Positions 20,993 through 33,994 of a stretch of 64,000 bases of DNA are shown here, one piece after another; the first letter of the stretch is position 1, and every line of letters starts with the position of its first letter. The translations under genes and the position numbers were made by a program. Under the pieces are notes generated by a model. It was not told the origin of the DNA and did no database searches. It saw only the letters and a program-made list of their open reading frames with translations. Origin of the DNA: Ctena decussata (Eukaryota; Mollusca; Bivalvia; Lucinida; Lucinidae); NCBI GenBank assembly GCA_963989385.1, contig OZ022509.1, positions 74,608,667 through 74,672,666 on the forward strand, in the 5' to 3' direction.

Positions 20993-23708
20993 ATACGCCC
21001 GTTTTGAAAAAACGGACGTATTATGTCATGGCGCTGTCCGTCCGTCCGTCCGTCCGTCCGTCCGTCCGTCCGTCCGTAAACATTCTTGTGCGCGCCATAA
21101 CTCAATAACCGTTTGGGATATCTTCATGAAATTTTGTAGGCATATGTATTAGGTAGGGGGAACGTGTCGCCTACAAGAATGGTTGCTCCCCTTTCCTTGG
21201 TTTCAAAGTTATGCCCCTTTGATTGTTTTTTGCCCTACAGGTCTTGTGCGCGCCAGAACTACATAACTGTTTGGGATATCTTCATGAAACTTCATAGCAA
21301 TGTGTATGAAGTCCCAACGATGTGTCGCGTACAAAAATGGTTGCTCTCCCTTTCTTCGTTTCTGAGTTACATCCCTTTTATTAGTTCTTTTCGGCTGTTT
21401 TTGTGTATACTTATGTTGTGCATACATTAACTCAGTTACTGTTTGGAATATCATGATGAAACTTTATAGCAATGTGCATGATCACAAGATAATATGTCGC
21501 ATATAAGAATGGTTGCTCCCCTTGTCTTAACAGGCTTACAAGTAGTCCTACTTTTTCCTACTTTTTCCTACTTTTCCTACTTTTTTGCCCTGTTCCTACT
21601 TTTTTCCTACTTTTTCCCAAAATATTCCTACTATTCCTATTTTTTGAATGAAAATGAAAATAAAAAAATGTATATTTCAAAATATTTTAGTCTGTTGCAG
21701 AATGAAACATGCTACATGATATAAGGACTGATGGCATATACTACTGATGAGGTTCTTACTGTCTTTGAACATGCTACTGTTGACCTCTTATGCAAGCTGC
21801 ATGGTGCCTTTCTGGGAAATGTGTTGAACATTTTGAACATGCATGTTGCTTAATGTGAAGGATGAGGCCCTCCCAGGGGTTTTGGGTAGCTGGGGAGAAT
21901 GGCCATTTATTTTCAGGGAGCTGGGGAGCACTAGCAATTATTTTCAGGGAGCTAGGGAGCAAGCTCTTAATTTTGAGGAGCTGGAGAGCACTGTCAGAAT
22001 GTGATTTTCTAAATTGTTTTTGGCTTCTGGGGGGCTGTGCCCCCCAGACCCCCCATTTATGCAGGAATAATATCATTTTAGTCAGCCTTTTTAAGCCAAA
22101 ACTACTTCTGATGGGCATTCAGGCTTACAGATGCTAGCATTTCGGGGGCTGACTAGAGGTGGAAATGACTGCTTTTACTCATCTTGCATAGTTGTGCTTG
22201 TTAGTCAAAGTTAGATGTTTATAATCATATACTTATTCTAACGCATGTACCAGAGAAAGACATTGGGAGTTGTTTTTTTTTGGGACGCTGTCCATTCAAC
22301 TCTGAAATGAATTTCTCATCCCCTGTTCCCTGACAGATCACACTCAGGTCCTCCTATTTCATATAAACTACCATTATATCTTGTTCAAAGCAACATTTCC
22401 ATATAAGCATCTTACCACCTGGTTCTCTTTCTCTCTCTAGAACAGCATTGAACAGTTCTTTCACTATGTTTTATGGTTTGTTTAAATGTTCAGTTTGATT
22501 AACAAATAAAAAAAATCAGGTTGACAGCAGCATGTACAGTAAGCCCTTAAATCTTGTGACTGGAGTTTTTCTGAACTGTTCTGCAGCGTGAAAGTGAGTT
22601 TATATATACGAGATTTATTGGCAAGTTGGTATAAATAATTCCTACTTTTTATCATAAAATTCCTACTTTTTTCCTACTTTTTTCTTGAAATGATTCCTAC
22701 TTTTTTCCTACTTTTTCATGAAAAGCCACTTGTAAGCCTGTCTTAATTTTGGAGTAACCTCCCTTTCCTCCGTCCATAAACACTCTTGTGTGCGCCATAA
22801 CTCAGTAACCATTTGGGATATCTTCATGAAATTTTGTAGGCATATGTAGTAGGTAGGGGGAATTTATTGCATACAAGAATGGTTGCTCCCCCTTCCTTAG
22901 TTTCCAAGTTATGCCCCTTTGATTGTTTTTTTTTTCCTGCAGGTCTTGTGTGCGCCATAACTAGATAACTGTTTGGGATATCTTCATGAAACTTCATAGA
23001 AATGTGTATGAAGTCCCAACGATGTGGCGTACAACAATGGTTGCTCTCCCTTTCTTCGTTACTGAGTTACATCCCTTTTATTAATTCTTTTCGGCTATTT
23101 TTGTGTATACTTATGTTGTGCATACATTAACTCAGTAACTGTTTGGAATATCATGATGAAACTTTACAGCAATGTGCATGATCACAAGATGATATGTCAC
23201 ATATAAGAATGGTTGCTCCCCCTTTCTTAATTTTGGAGTAGCCTCCCTTTGATCATTATTTTTAGGCATTTCCATTCACTCCATAACTCCTTAACCCTTT
23301 GATATATTAGAATGAAACTTTGTAGGAATGTGTGTAATAATGGGGCAATGAATCCTGAGCAAGAACCATGACTGGCTTGCTTACTGGATTGTCTGCCCAT
23401 GCATAAATTTCCTGTTTACTCTGTAACTCCTTAACCGTTTAGAATATTTTAACACAACTTTATCAAGATGTGTATATTGACAAGGGAATGTATTAGAACC
23501 AAGAATGGTATATCTAGTATATTTAGTATATGAATTATCTCCCTTGTTTGATGTGTTTAATATTTAAATAATGTTGCCATCATTAATTAAAGTGTGGTTT
23601 CCCCTGTTTGTCTGTCTGTCTGTCCTTTTGTAAACAATCTTGTTCATTCTATAATTCCTTTATGACATTAAAACGGGCGTATTATGCGCCGCTTGCGAAG
23701 CCCTTGTT
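20993..23708 (+). mobile_element. Hairpin element family E, copy E1
   Basis: Hairpin 20993-21021 (ATACGcCCGTTTT / AAAACGGaCGTAT, loop GAA), a GTCC tetranucleotide run, then about 158-bp units ('GTTTGGGATATCTTCATGAA'). The 3' end has AAAACGGGCGTAT (about 23671-23683), a small hairpin GCTT-GCG-AAGC and CCTTGTT. A separate element (21531-22740) is inserted inside. ORFs spelling 'RPSVRPSVRP' are translations of the GTCC repeat. Confidence 0.83.
21531..22740 (+). mobile_element. TIR element with CCTAC arrays, 6-bp TSD
   Basis: Terminal inverted repeats CAGGCTTACAAGT / ACTTGTAAGCCTG, flanked by TCTTAA at 21525-21530 and 22741-22746. Inside each end is an array of TTTCCTACTTTTT units, about nine on the left (21548-21645) and about six on the right (22640-22720), in the same direct orientation rather than mirrored. 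A central block at about 21860-22070 has 'GGGAGCTGGGGAGCA' units and the GC hairpin GGGGGGCTGTGCCCCCC. No transposase is recognised. Confidence 0.7.
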
Positions 23709-25173
23709 ATTGGTTGCCATGGAAACCAAAATGCAATCAAAAAGTAAAAAAAAATACTTAAAAACTATCTTCTCTGAAACCATTGGGCCGATAAGGCCCA
23801 GCTGTCATCTGTAGTATCCTCAGGCTGGGGGATTGAAAGTTTGTGTTTTTTATGAAAATCTGCCCTTTAGTTTGGTTGCTATGGCAACTTAGAGTTCTCA
23901 TAGACTTATAATGGGGAAATTGAAAAATAGCATTTACTTCCAAGCTATTGCAGATATGCTTACAAGACTTTTATAGAAATGTTCCTTGGGAAGTCCTCTG
24001 TTAGCGTTGATGTTTTTGGGCCCACTGCTCCTTTTATTGGTTGCCATGGAAACTAAAATGCAAAAATAATGGAAAAAAAATAAATACAAAATGATCTCCT
24101 CAGAAGCCACTGGACCGATAAGGCCCAGATTTCATCTGTAGTATCCTTAGGCTGGGGGATTGAAAGTTTGTGTTTTTTATGAAAATCTGCCCTTTAGTTT
24201 GGTTGCTATGGCAACTTAGAGTTGCATTGACTTATAATGGGGAAAATTGAAAAATCGCATTTACTGCCAAGCCATTGCAGATATGTTGACAAAACTTTTA
24301 TAGAAATGTTTCTTGAGATGTCTTCTATCAGCTATATGTTTTTGGTCCACTTCCCTTTTTATTATTGGTTGTCATGGAAGCCATAAAGCAAAAGAAGGGA
24401 AAAAATCCCTTAAAAAATGATCCCTCTGAAGCCACTAGGCCGATTGAGCTGATTTTATCTTTAGTATCCTTGGGCTTGGGAAGTGAAAATATGTGTTTTT
24501 CTTTTATGAGAATCAGCTCTTTTGTTTGGTTGCTATGGCAAATTAGAGTTGCATTGACTTACAATGGGGAGAATTTTACTGCAATCAAAATATGGAAAAC
24601 AGTTATATATTTTGTTATCAACTCAACAGACTGTCAGACTGAGACTTTGTAGTAGTATATTTTGTATTAGCCTGTACAAATGTGACAGCAGTTTTAAAAG
24701 CAATTTTGAGCTAGAGATCTGGTGAGCTTTGTGGCCCTTGGGCCTCTTGTTTAAAGACACATATCTCCTGAACCCAGAGATGAATTCTTTTTATATTTGC
24801 ACTGTAGTTAGATCTACAGAGTACTACCCCAACCCCGCTCAGTGATCTTGATGTCGAGGTCAGGGACTTAGGAAATTTTTGTCTTTTTTTTAAAGTTTTG
24901 TAATTGCATACTGATTCATAATGCTTTGCAGAGATTTAGTTTATACTTGAACTGATGTTAGACACTTTTTTGAGTTTTTACAAAACACCTTATACTTACC
25001 CCACTGGGTGACCTTGAAGTCAAGGTCATCGACTTAGAATTTTGTTTTAAAGATTTTGGTTAAAGTTTTATATTTATGAAGACATAATTTCACAGTGCCA
25101 CGATGATGGACTCAGTTGATACTAATACTTGGGCTGATGTTATATAATAGTTCAGGGTTTTGATACATACTAG

Positions 25174-25209
<36 letters not shown>

Positions 25210-25214
25210 TTTTT

Positions 25215-25571
25215 AGCTCACCACAGAGCCGAAGGCTCCGGGGGAGCTTATAGGATAGGCAGTGGTCCGTCGTCGTCGTCTGTCGTCGTCCGTCAACACT
25301 TTTAAACGACATCTCCTCTGAAGCCACTAGTCCGATTGGGCTCAAATTTCATCTGTGGCATCCTTGGGATGGGGGATTGAAAGTTTGTGTTTTTTATGAA
25401 AATTGCCCTTTTAGTTTGGTTGCTATGGCAACTTAGAGTTCCCATTGACTTATAATGGGGAAAATTGAAAAATGGCATTTTCTGCCAAGCCATTGCAGAT
25501 ATGTTGATAAAACTTTTATGGAAATGTTCCTTGAGATGTCTACTATCAGCTATATGTTTTTTGGCCCACTG
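25215..25571 (+). mobile_element. Hairpin element family B, truncated copy B3
   Basis: Begins in the T-run directly after a poly-C run of A3 (about 25177-25209). The hairpin carries a 2-base insertion (ACCACAGAGCC). One unit follows up to 'TTTTTGGCCCACTGC', then unrelated sequence. The 3' end is not found. Confidence 0.7.
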
Positions 25572-26745
25572 CTTAGCTACCGCTCGCCAAAGTCGCCAAA
25601 TGCGATAAAATATTATTTTTGGCTCCAAAAATATTGATTTGGCGAAAACAAGTGGCGAAAAAAAAAACAATAATAAAAAAAAAACAACCAATAAAAACGT
25701 ATGGCAAAGTTTTACAGTCAGAGACGATCTCCACAATCATTAATCAACACCTTCAGTTACCGTTAATCTGCTCCTCAAGTAGCCTAGTCCACAGTGACGG
25801 GACACCAAGCAGACGCTTCATGCCTCAAGGCTCGATGTTATGTAACCTTCAATGTATGTCTATCAATGGCATTATATTTGATTGCTCAGGTAAACACATC
25901 ATTGACACCTTACGAGCTAATAAACTCATTGATCTGTGAAAATACAGGGGGCTGTTGATTGTCGATTAGAAAACGGTACAAAAAGATCAAACGACATACC
26001 GACGAGTGTTGACCATGTGAAAAGGCGCTAATCCATGTCTCACTATACAAATCAGCATGTGCAATACATTTAAGAGACTTTTATTATCACTTACCAGATC
26101 ATAGAGTTCAAAGATTGTCTATGCGAGTCTTGTATGACTGCATGAATGCACAGGCTGATCAATGTTTTCGCTTGTTGCAAACTCCGTAAAGTAGTTTTTT
26201 GGGGTCATTTATCCGAACTTTAATAGATTATGGTGCAAAACTTATACATAAGTTTTAATTCTGCTGTTTTACACATACTCTGAGTACCGATTTTTTATGT
26301 CAAAATGATCAGAATTTGAACATTGTTATATATTCTTTAGTCTACAACAACTCTCAATCACTGAAACAAAACTCGTATGCCAGAGGAGGATGAAAAACTG
26401 AGACCGATAATAAGGGGAGACAACACAGCATAACCCTAAAGTACTAGCTTTTGCAAAGCTTCTCAAGTACTAGCTTTTGCAAAACAAAATTCCTGGGTCA
26501 GATTGTCTCACAATAATAATAGCTAATTCACTCTATCACCTATTACTTGAAACTCTCCCGGTTCGGGAGGCAATAAATCCTTAGAATAATCTTGTGAGTT
26601 TCAGCTAGCTGTCATCATTATCTTATACCACTTTCCATAGTTAATTATTATCCAGATGTCCACAGTATCAAGTTTTACACTTCATGCATCGAGCAAATTC
26701 CTTGTGTTTTATTTTGAATGAGTTTTTGGAGGGGGGAGGGGGGAG
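25572..26745. other. Unassigned DNA with a 25.6-25.9 kb ORF
   Basis: A plus-strand frame ending 25939 is open for about 80 codons with mixed composition ('ISTIINQHLQLPLICSSSSL', 'FDCSGKHIIDTLRANKLIDL'), but shows no domain I know and its N-terminal part is poly-A/K. At 25575-25660 a short 'TGGCGA'-bearing inverted pattern (CTCGCCAAAGTCGCCAAA versus TTTGGCGAAAACAAGTGGCG) is visible. Otherwise nothing supported. Confidence 0.3.
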
Positions 26746-27130
26746 AGAGAGAGAGAGGTGTCAGTTCTCCCTTGCTCCCTTAAAATAATGCCCAAACCTT
26801 AGATTATTTCCTTGTGCTCCCTAAAATTATTTTGCTACTGCTCCCCAAATCCCTAAAAGTAATACAGCTGTTTCCCATCTCCCTAAAATATTCAAACATG
26901 TTCCCTAAATTTTCTGGAAATGATGTTCTGCCTTCAGCCGGAATCGAACCCCAACTGCTAACAGTGTCAAGTGTGAATACCCATTAAGAAATGGTAATAT
27001 TGATATGTTTGAAGGGGGTCAAAGCAATTAAGACCTTGCTCCCAAGCTCCCTGAAAAAAATGCTAATGCTCCCCAGCTTCCTAAAAATAAATGGCTATTA
27101 TCCCTAGCTCACCATAACCCCCGGGAGGCC
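26746..27130 (-). repeat. Second copy of the 'GGGAGCTGGGGAGCA' repeat block
   Basis: The minus strand repeats the block seen at about 21860-21990: 'GGGAGCTTGGGAGCAAG', 'GGAAGCTGGGGAGCATTAG', 'AGGGCCTCCC'. Several degenerate units of about 35-45 bp are present. No CCTAC arrays or terminal repeats were found around it. Confidence 0.55.
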
Positions 27131-27169
27131 CTAACCTTTCATATGTTGTGCCATATATTGTAGGCCTTT

Positions 27170-27365
27170 AACGCACCCCCCCCCCCTCCCCAACGACCTC
27201 TAGGCTATGGAAAAACTTTAACTTTTATTTTTCTTTATACCTTGTTAGAATTAAGCCACTGTTTCACTGAACAACCCCCCCCCCCCCAACGGCCACTAGG
27301 CTATGGGAAAACTTTAACTTTTATTTTTCTTTATACCTTGTTAGAATTAAGCCACTGTTTCACTG
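27170..27365. repeat. Tandem duplication of about 96 bp with poly-C
   Basis: 'CTAGGCTATGG' to 'CACTGTTTCACTGAACAA' occurs twice in a row, each copy preceded by a C-run. Confidence 0.8.
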
Positions 27366-27924
27366 AACAAGAGGACTAACTGGTCCCGAATCGCTTACCG
27401 AGCCAATAGTGATTACTAGAAAAAGATTTTTGAATATTTTTCCCATGCATTTCCATGGTTCAAACCCAGGAACCTATGGGGCAGGGTTATTTTGGACAAC
27501 GATTTGAAGCTACATGTACATGGTACAGGACTACTTGGCAGCATTACGTACCAAAGGTCAAGCATCTAAGCCTGTTGGTTCTGGAGAAAAGGGCTTTTAA
27601 GTTTATTTTATTTGTGAACCCAAAACCCCACGCTGCTGGGCCATTTTAGAGCATGGGACCACTTTTGAAGCAAACTTGGTAGAGGTTCAATAGGCAATGC
27701 AAAGTATCAATTTTTCTAGCATCTGAGCCAAGTGGTTCTGAAGAAGAAGATTTTTGAATACTTGCCTATGTATTTCTATGGTTCAAACTCAGGACACCCC
27801 TGGGGTGGGACCGTTTTGGACCCTAGGCTCATTATTTGAACAAACTTGCTAAAGGACCACTAGGCAATGCTACATGCCAAATTTCAGGCATCTGAGCCTA
27901 GCGGTTCACGAGAAGACGGTTTTT

Positions 27925-29768
27925 AGCTCACCTGGCCCGAAGGGCCATAGTGAGCTATTGTCATACCAATGCGTCCGGCGTGCGTCGTGCGTCGTCACGG
28001 AATTTGTCCGTCAACACCTAAAAACAAATATTCAAACATCTTCTTCTGTAAAACTACTGGTCCCATGGTTCTCAAATTTCACATGGAGCATGACCTGACT
28101 CCAGGGCCTTAGAATTGTAAAATTGGGTCAGGTTAAAAATCCAAGATGGCCGCCGTTACTAAAAATAGCAAAAACAACAAAATAAACTTCTTCTCCAGAA
28201 CCACTGGGTATATTTGTCTGAATTTTGGCATGGAACATCAGTGTGACCTACTTTCTGTTTACGTGTGTAATTTTGCTCAAATGCCAATGTCAAAAAATGA
28301 CCTATTTAAACAACTTCAAACAACTTCTTCTCTAAAACCACTGAGCCCATGGATCTCAAATTTCACATGGAGCATGACCAGACTGCAGGGTTTCAAAATT
28401 GTAAAATTGGGTCAGGTCAAGAATCCAAGATGGCTGCTGTTACTTAAAATAGCAAAAACAACAAAATCAACTTCTTCTCCAGAACCAGTTGGTATGTTTG
28501 GTTGAAAGTTTGCATGGAACATAAGTGGGACCTTGGTATTAAAAATTGTAAAAATAAAAAAAAATCTATAGCGGAATTAGGTCACAGTGACCTATGGATG
28601 GATTGGAATGGAATTATTGCAATTTTGTGCCAGTTGACTATCCAAGATGGCCACCATGGGGGCCGTTACTAAAAATAGCACAAACATAAAAATGATAATT
28701 ACTCAAGAACCCTTGAATGGAATTGGACCAATTTTGTGTCAGAATGTTCCTTGCATGAAGCCGTTTCGATTAATTGCAATTTGGCATTCCAAGATGGCCG
28801 CTATCTGGTGTTACTAAAACTAGCACAAACATAAAAATGACAATTACTCAAGAACCCTTGAATGGAATTGGACCAATTTTGTGTCAGAATGTTCCTTGCA
28901 TGAAGTCGTTTTGATTAATTGAAATTTGGCATTCCAAGATGGCCGCCATCTGCCGTTACTAAAAATAGCACAAAACATGAAAATGACAATATCTCAGTAA
29001 CCGCTGAATGGATTTTGACGAAATTTGTGTCAAAATGATTCTTGCATTGAGATGTTTCAAAAATATCTAAATGTAGACCATTCATATTGGCCTCTGTTAC
29101 TAAAAATAGAAAAATGTGAAAATTAGAAAATCTCAATGGAGTTGGATTAATTTTGTGTCAGAATGGTCCTTTCATTAAGCTTTTTCGATTTTTTGCATTT
29201 TGGCATTCCAAGATGGCCGCCATTTGCCATTACTAAAAATAGCACAAAACATGAAAATGACAATATCTCAGTAACCGCTGAATGGATTTTGACGAAATTT
29301 GTGTCAAAATGATTCTTGCATTGAGATTTTTCAAAAATATTTAACTGTAAGACCAGTCATATTGGCCTCTGTTACTAAAAATAGAAAAATGTGAAAATCA
29401 GAAAATCTCAATGGAATTGGACCAAATTTATGTCAAAATGGTCTTTGCATGAAGGCTTTTCGATTTTTTGCATTTTAGCAATCCAAGATGGCCGCCATCT
29501 GCCGTTACTAAAAATAGCACAAAACATGAAACTGGCAATATCTCAGTAACCCTTGAATGAATTTTGATGAAATTTGTGGCAAAATGATTCTTGCATTGAG
29601 GTGTTTCAAAAGTAAATATATAAAGATCAGGCAAGTTGGCCTCTGTTACTAAAAGTAGCAAAATGTGAAAATGAGAAATTCTCAGTGGAATTGGACCAAT
29701 TTTGTATCAGAATGGTTCCGTTGCTCAATAGCCAGGTGAGTGATATCAGGCCCATTTGGGTCTCTTGT
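27925..29768 (+). mobile_element. Hairpin element family C, copy C2
   Basis: Hairpin 27925-27956 (AGCTCAC..GGCCC / GGGCC..GTGAGCT, loop GAA), GTGCGTCGTGC microsatellite, units ('CAAGATGGCCGCCAT', 'GTTACTAAAAATAGCA'). The 3' end is GCCAGGTGAGTG (29731-29742), hairpin AGGCCCATTTGGGTCT and TCTTGT. Inserted into C1 head-on. Confidence 0.78.
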
Positions 29769-30103
29769 AATATATTCAATTTGTGAACCCATCCCCCCAT
29801 TCCCCACTCCCGCCACCAAGCTATTTCGGATCCTGTGCGAACCATTTGAACAAATTTGGTGTAGGTCTACTAGGCAATGCCACATATCAAATTTCCAGCA
29901 TCTGAGCCAAGTGGTTCTGAAGACGTTTAATATTTTCCTGTGTATTTCTATGGTTTGAACTCAGAACACTCTTGGGCAGGGCCATTTTGGACCCTGGGAC
30001 CACCATTGAACAAACTTGGTAAAAGAAAACGAGGCAATGCTACATAACAAATTTCAAGGATCTGTGGCAAGCGGCTCTGAAGAAAAATATTTTGAATATT
30101 TTT

Positions 30104-31952
30104 AGCTGTTGTGATAACCCAGTCCGTCTTCCGTTGTGCGTCGTCCGTCGTCAACAATTTGCATTAAATGACATCTTCTCTAAAACCGATAGGCCTAGGG
30201 CTTTGATATTTGGTTTGATGCATTGTCTAGTGGGCCTCTACCAAGTTTGTACAAACGGTGGCCCCAGGGTCCAAAATGGCCTTGGGGCAGGGGGTCTTGT
30301 GTTCAAAACTAAAATATACTTAATAACCTTCTTCTCCAGAACTGCTTTGCTCAGATGCTTGAAATTTGGTATGTAGAATTGCCTAGTGGTCATCTACCAT
30401 GTTTGTTCAAATGGTGGCCCAGGGTCCAGATGGCCCCGGGGCAGGGAACCCAGGTTTGAACCAAAGAAATACATAGAATAATATTAAAAAATCTTCTACT
30501 TCAGAACTGCTTGGCTAAGATGCTTGAAATTAGGTATGTTGCATTGCCTAGTGGTCCTTTACCAAGTTTGTTCAAATGATGGCCCCAGGGTCCGTAATGG
30601 CCCCCCCCCCAGAGGGTTCTGGGTTCGAACCATAGAAATACATAGAAAAATATTCAAAAATCTTCTTCTTCAGAACTGCAAGGCTCAGATGCTTGAATTT
30701 TGATATGTAGCATTGCCTAATAGTCATTTACCAAGATTGTTCAAATGATGGCCCCAGGGTCCAAAATGGCCACTTGGCATGGAGTGCAAAGTTTGAACCA
30801 TAGAAATGCAAAGAAAAATATTCAAAAATCTTCTTCTTTAGAACCGCAAGGCTTAGATGCTTGAAATTTGGTATGGTGCATGGCCTAGTGATCCTTTACC
30901 AAGTCTGTTCAATGGTGGCCCCAGGATCCAAAATGGCCCCGTGGCAGGGAGTTCTAGGTTTGAACCATAGAAGTACATAGAAAAAATATTCAAAAATCTT
31001 CTCCTTCAGAACCACTTGGCATTTATGCTTGAAATTTGGTATGTAGCATTGCTTAGAAATCCTTTATCAAGTTTGTTCAATGATGACCCCAGGGTCCAAA
31101 ATGGCCGTGCGGCAGGGAGTCCGGAGTTTGAACCATAGAAATACATAGGAATATATTAAAAGATCTTCTCCTTCAGAACCAATCAGCTCAGATGCTTGAA
31201 ATTTGATATGTAGCATTGCCTGATGGTCTTTTACCAAGTTTGTTCAAATGATGGTCCCAGGGTCCGAAATGGCCCCTCCCCAGAGGGTCCTGGGCTTGAA
31301 CCATAGAATTACATAGAAAAAAATAAAAAATCTTCTTCAAGGGTCAGATGCATGAAATTTGAAATGTAGCATTGCCTAATAGTCCTTTACCAAGCTTGTT
31401 CAAATGGTGGCCCCAAGGTCCAAAATGGCCCCTTGGCATGGAGTCCTAGGTTTGAACCATAGAAATGCAAAGAAAAATATTTAAACATCTTCTTCTTTAG
31501 AACCGCAAGGCTTAGATGCTTGAAATTTGGTATGGTGCATCACCTAGTGATCCTTTACCAAGTTTGTTCAAATGGTGGCCCCAGGGTCCAAAATGGCCCT
31601 GTGGCAGGGAGTTTTAGGTTTGAAGCTGAGAAATACATAGAAAAATATTCAAAAATCTTTTTCTTCAGACCCACTTGGCTCAGATGCTTGAAATTTAGTA
31701 TGTAGCATTGCCTGGTAATCCTTTACTAAGATTATTCAAATGATGGTCCCAGGGTCCAAAATGGTCCCGCCCCAGGGGGTCCAGGGTTTGAACCATAGCA
31801 ATGCATAGAGAAGTACATGTATTTAAAAATCTTGTTCTTCAGAACCATTTGGAAATGGTTGCAAACTATCAGGTTTGTTCAAATAATGACCAAGTTTGAC
31901 CTTTAACCTTTTTGCTCAGGTTAGCGATTCAGGGCCTCTTGGCCCTCTTGTT
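30104..31952 (+). mobile_element. Hairpin element family C, copy C3
   Basis: Begins after TTTTT with AGCTGTTGTGATAACCC, having lost most of the 5' hairpin, then GTCGTCCGTCGTC and about ten units of about 156 bp ('CAGAACTGCTTTGCTCAGAT'). It ends TCAGGTTAGCG, hairpin GGGCC-TCTT-GGCCC, TCTTGTT at 31952. Confidence 0.8.
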
Positions 31953-32640
31953 CTATGTGTTCTATGGTTCATAGCCAGGACCTCCCTGGAACGGGGCCTC
32001 TTTGGACCCTCGAACAAAATTGGTAAAGAATCACTTGGCAATGCGACATATGAAATTCAAGCATCTGAGCCTAGCAGGTCTAAAGAAGAAGAATTTTAAA
32101 CATATTTCATTTGTGAACCAAAACCCCATGCCCAAGCGCCGTTGTGGACCCTGGGGCCACCATTTGAACAAACTTGGTATATGTCCACTATTTATGCTAC
32201 ATATCAAATTTCAAGCATTTGAGCCTAGTGGTCCTGGTGGAGAAGATTTTTAAGTATATTTTATTATGTATTGCTATGGTTTAAATCCAGGATCCCCTGG
32301 GGCAAGGTCATTTCGGACCCTCGGACCACCATTTGAATAAACTTAGTAAAGGACCATCTGGTGATGCTACATTCCAAAGTTTTAAGTTTCTGTGTCAAGT
32401 GGTTTTGAAGAAGAAGATTTTTGAACATTTGCCTTTTTATTTTTATTGATTTTTTTAAGGATCACTAGGCCATGCACCATACCAAATTTCAAGCATCTAA
32501 GCCTTGCGGTTCTGAAGAAATGTGGTATGAAGCATTGCCTCGTGGTCCTTTTACGGTTCTGAAGAAATTTGGTATGTAGCATTGCCTAGTGGTCCTTTAC
32601 CATGTTTGTTCAAGTGATGGCCCCAGGGTCTGAAAAGTGA

Positions 32641-33900
32641 GCTAGGTATATATTAGAGAGGAGCATTTATTAGGAAAAAAATATGGTATGCATGTAAGTA
32701 TTTTGTCTCTTAAAATTGGAACATAAATGTCATTTCTCAGATTAGACACATCTGCAATAAAATCATATTTTGTATACTATATTTATCCTATAAAATGCAT
32801 AGGGGACGTTGCATTTTAAGAGAGTTGGATATGGGTGATATATTAGCCTAAAAAGTAGAACATCAGCCACTGTCCAAATGCACCTAATAAACAGAATTAA
32901 TGGAAATGGATATGCTTTCAGATGAAGTGGTTCTATTATTTTTCTTTTCTGGCTCTTCTCACTATGGGTCTGCTCTTAAAGGAAAGAATTTGCTTCTCTA
33001 GGAGCAATTATTTTTCCTTGAAAAATGGACCCCATTTGGCAGAGCTGTTTCCTGGAGAGAAGCAATCAGAAATTCATGTAATTCTCCTTTGTAAAATTCA
33101 TGGAAAATGCGGAGATTGGCAATTCAATACAGTATATCATTATTTTTTGGGAAAAGACACAGGGGGCATTTATTAGTATTATTTAAATATAATTTTCCTA
33201 AACCCATTTATTTTATCCTAATCAAATAGATAAACCCATTTGTCAATCAAGGGCTGTCTGGTCAAGTTTATTTTCATCATTTCAATTGAAGGAAAAATAC
33301 CCATTTGTCTAAAGCGAATGGCATAGACCTGTTTCGCAGCGTCTGGTCTGGGTCAGCACGAGGCTGACAACATATGTTTTGAGAAGAAATAAGAAAAATA
33401 TCTCACAGCTCTAAATTTAATAATGAAAACTCCTTGCTGAAAATGTGTACATAAAGTTAATTGAAACTGACAGGCCAAATGCCTTTTAATCTTTCACTAT
33501 CTTCTTTTGGGGTTACAGGCTAGCTGTAATGATAATTCATTTGACATGCTAATAGATTGTAGAAAAGAGGTTTTGTTATGAAATCTCTGCAATGGGTGAT
33601 AGAGTGAATTATCATAAATAAATAATAATAATAAAGGAACAGTGATAATAAACAATTAGAAATAAATAATCATTAGGATATATAAAATGGTTTAGGCTAT
33701 TTGTAATAGGTTCTTTAAAAAACAGAACAGGCAAAACAGACTACAATTCATGAAAAACAGAGGGCAGATAAAAGATTTAATTAAAAGATTGTAAGCTTTA
33801 TTAGCAGTGTTAACCTCTTTCAACTGTCAGAGGAAAATAATTATGTCATGTAATAGACTCAAATCAGTCTAAACAACCACAGTAAACTGCAAGTTAAGGA

Positions 33901-33936
<36 letters not shown>

Positions 33937-33990
33937 GGGGGGGGGGAAGAAAGATATTTTCAAAGAATTCTTAATATTGCGAAAAACTGT
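32641..33990. other. Unassigned AT-rich DNA
   Basis: No gene supported. It contains a (GT)n microsatellite at 33905-33932 followed by a G-run. Confidence 0.5.
33905..33946. repeat. (GT)n microsatellite with G-run
   Basis: About fourteen GT units, then GAGGGGGGGGGGGG. Confidence 0.95.
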
Positions 33991-33994
33991 GGCT

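Larger units (their letters stand above)
20600..24751 (+). mobile_element. Hairpin element family B, copy B2
   Basis: 5' hairpin at 20600-20631, end TCTGGTGAGCT and GGCCCTTGGGCC hairpin near 24719-24744 then TCTTGTT. Interrupted by E1 (20993-23708) at the T-run before 'ATTGGTTGCCATGG'. The B sequence on the two sides of E1 joins without loss. Confidence 0.85.
27366..32640 (-). mobile_element. Hairpin element family C, copy C1
   Basis: In minus orientation its 3' end is at 27366 (TCTTGTT preceded by a GGGAC/GTCC-type hairpin and 'GGCTCGGTAAGCG'). Body units run right through 27400-27920, 29769-30100 and 31953-32640 ('GGACCCTGGGGCCACCATTT' on the plus strand, unit about 156 bp), interrupted by C2 and C3 in plus orientation. 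The 5' hairpin is not clear; the right border near 32640 is approximate. Confidence 0.65.

Noticed and set aside
20868..21152. ORFs with 'RPSVRPSVRPSVR' at the start of E and D elements
   Set aside because: Direct translation of the GTCC microsatellite; the frame exists only because a 4-base repeat rotates through frames without stops.
25619..25939. Confident protein-coding gene
   Set aside because: The frame is partly poly-lysine from A-runs, no motif is recognised and there are no splice or promoter signals; kept only as a note in the unassigned region.
26940..26985. T-arm-like 'GGTTCGATTCC' on the minus strand
   Set aside because: Only a lone B-box-like word; no A box or SINE body could be seen around it.
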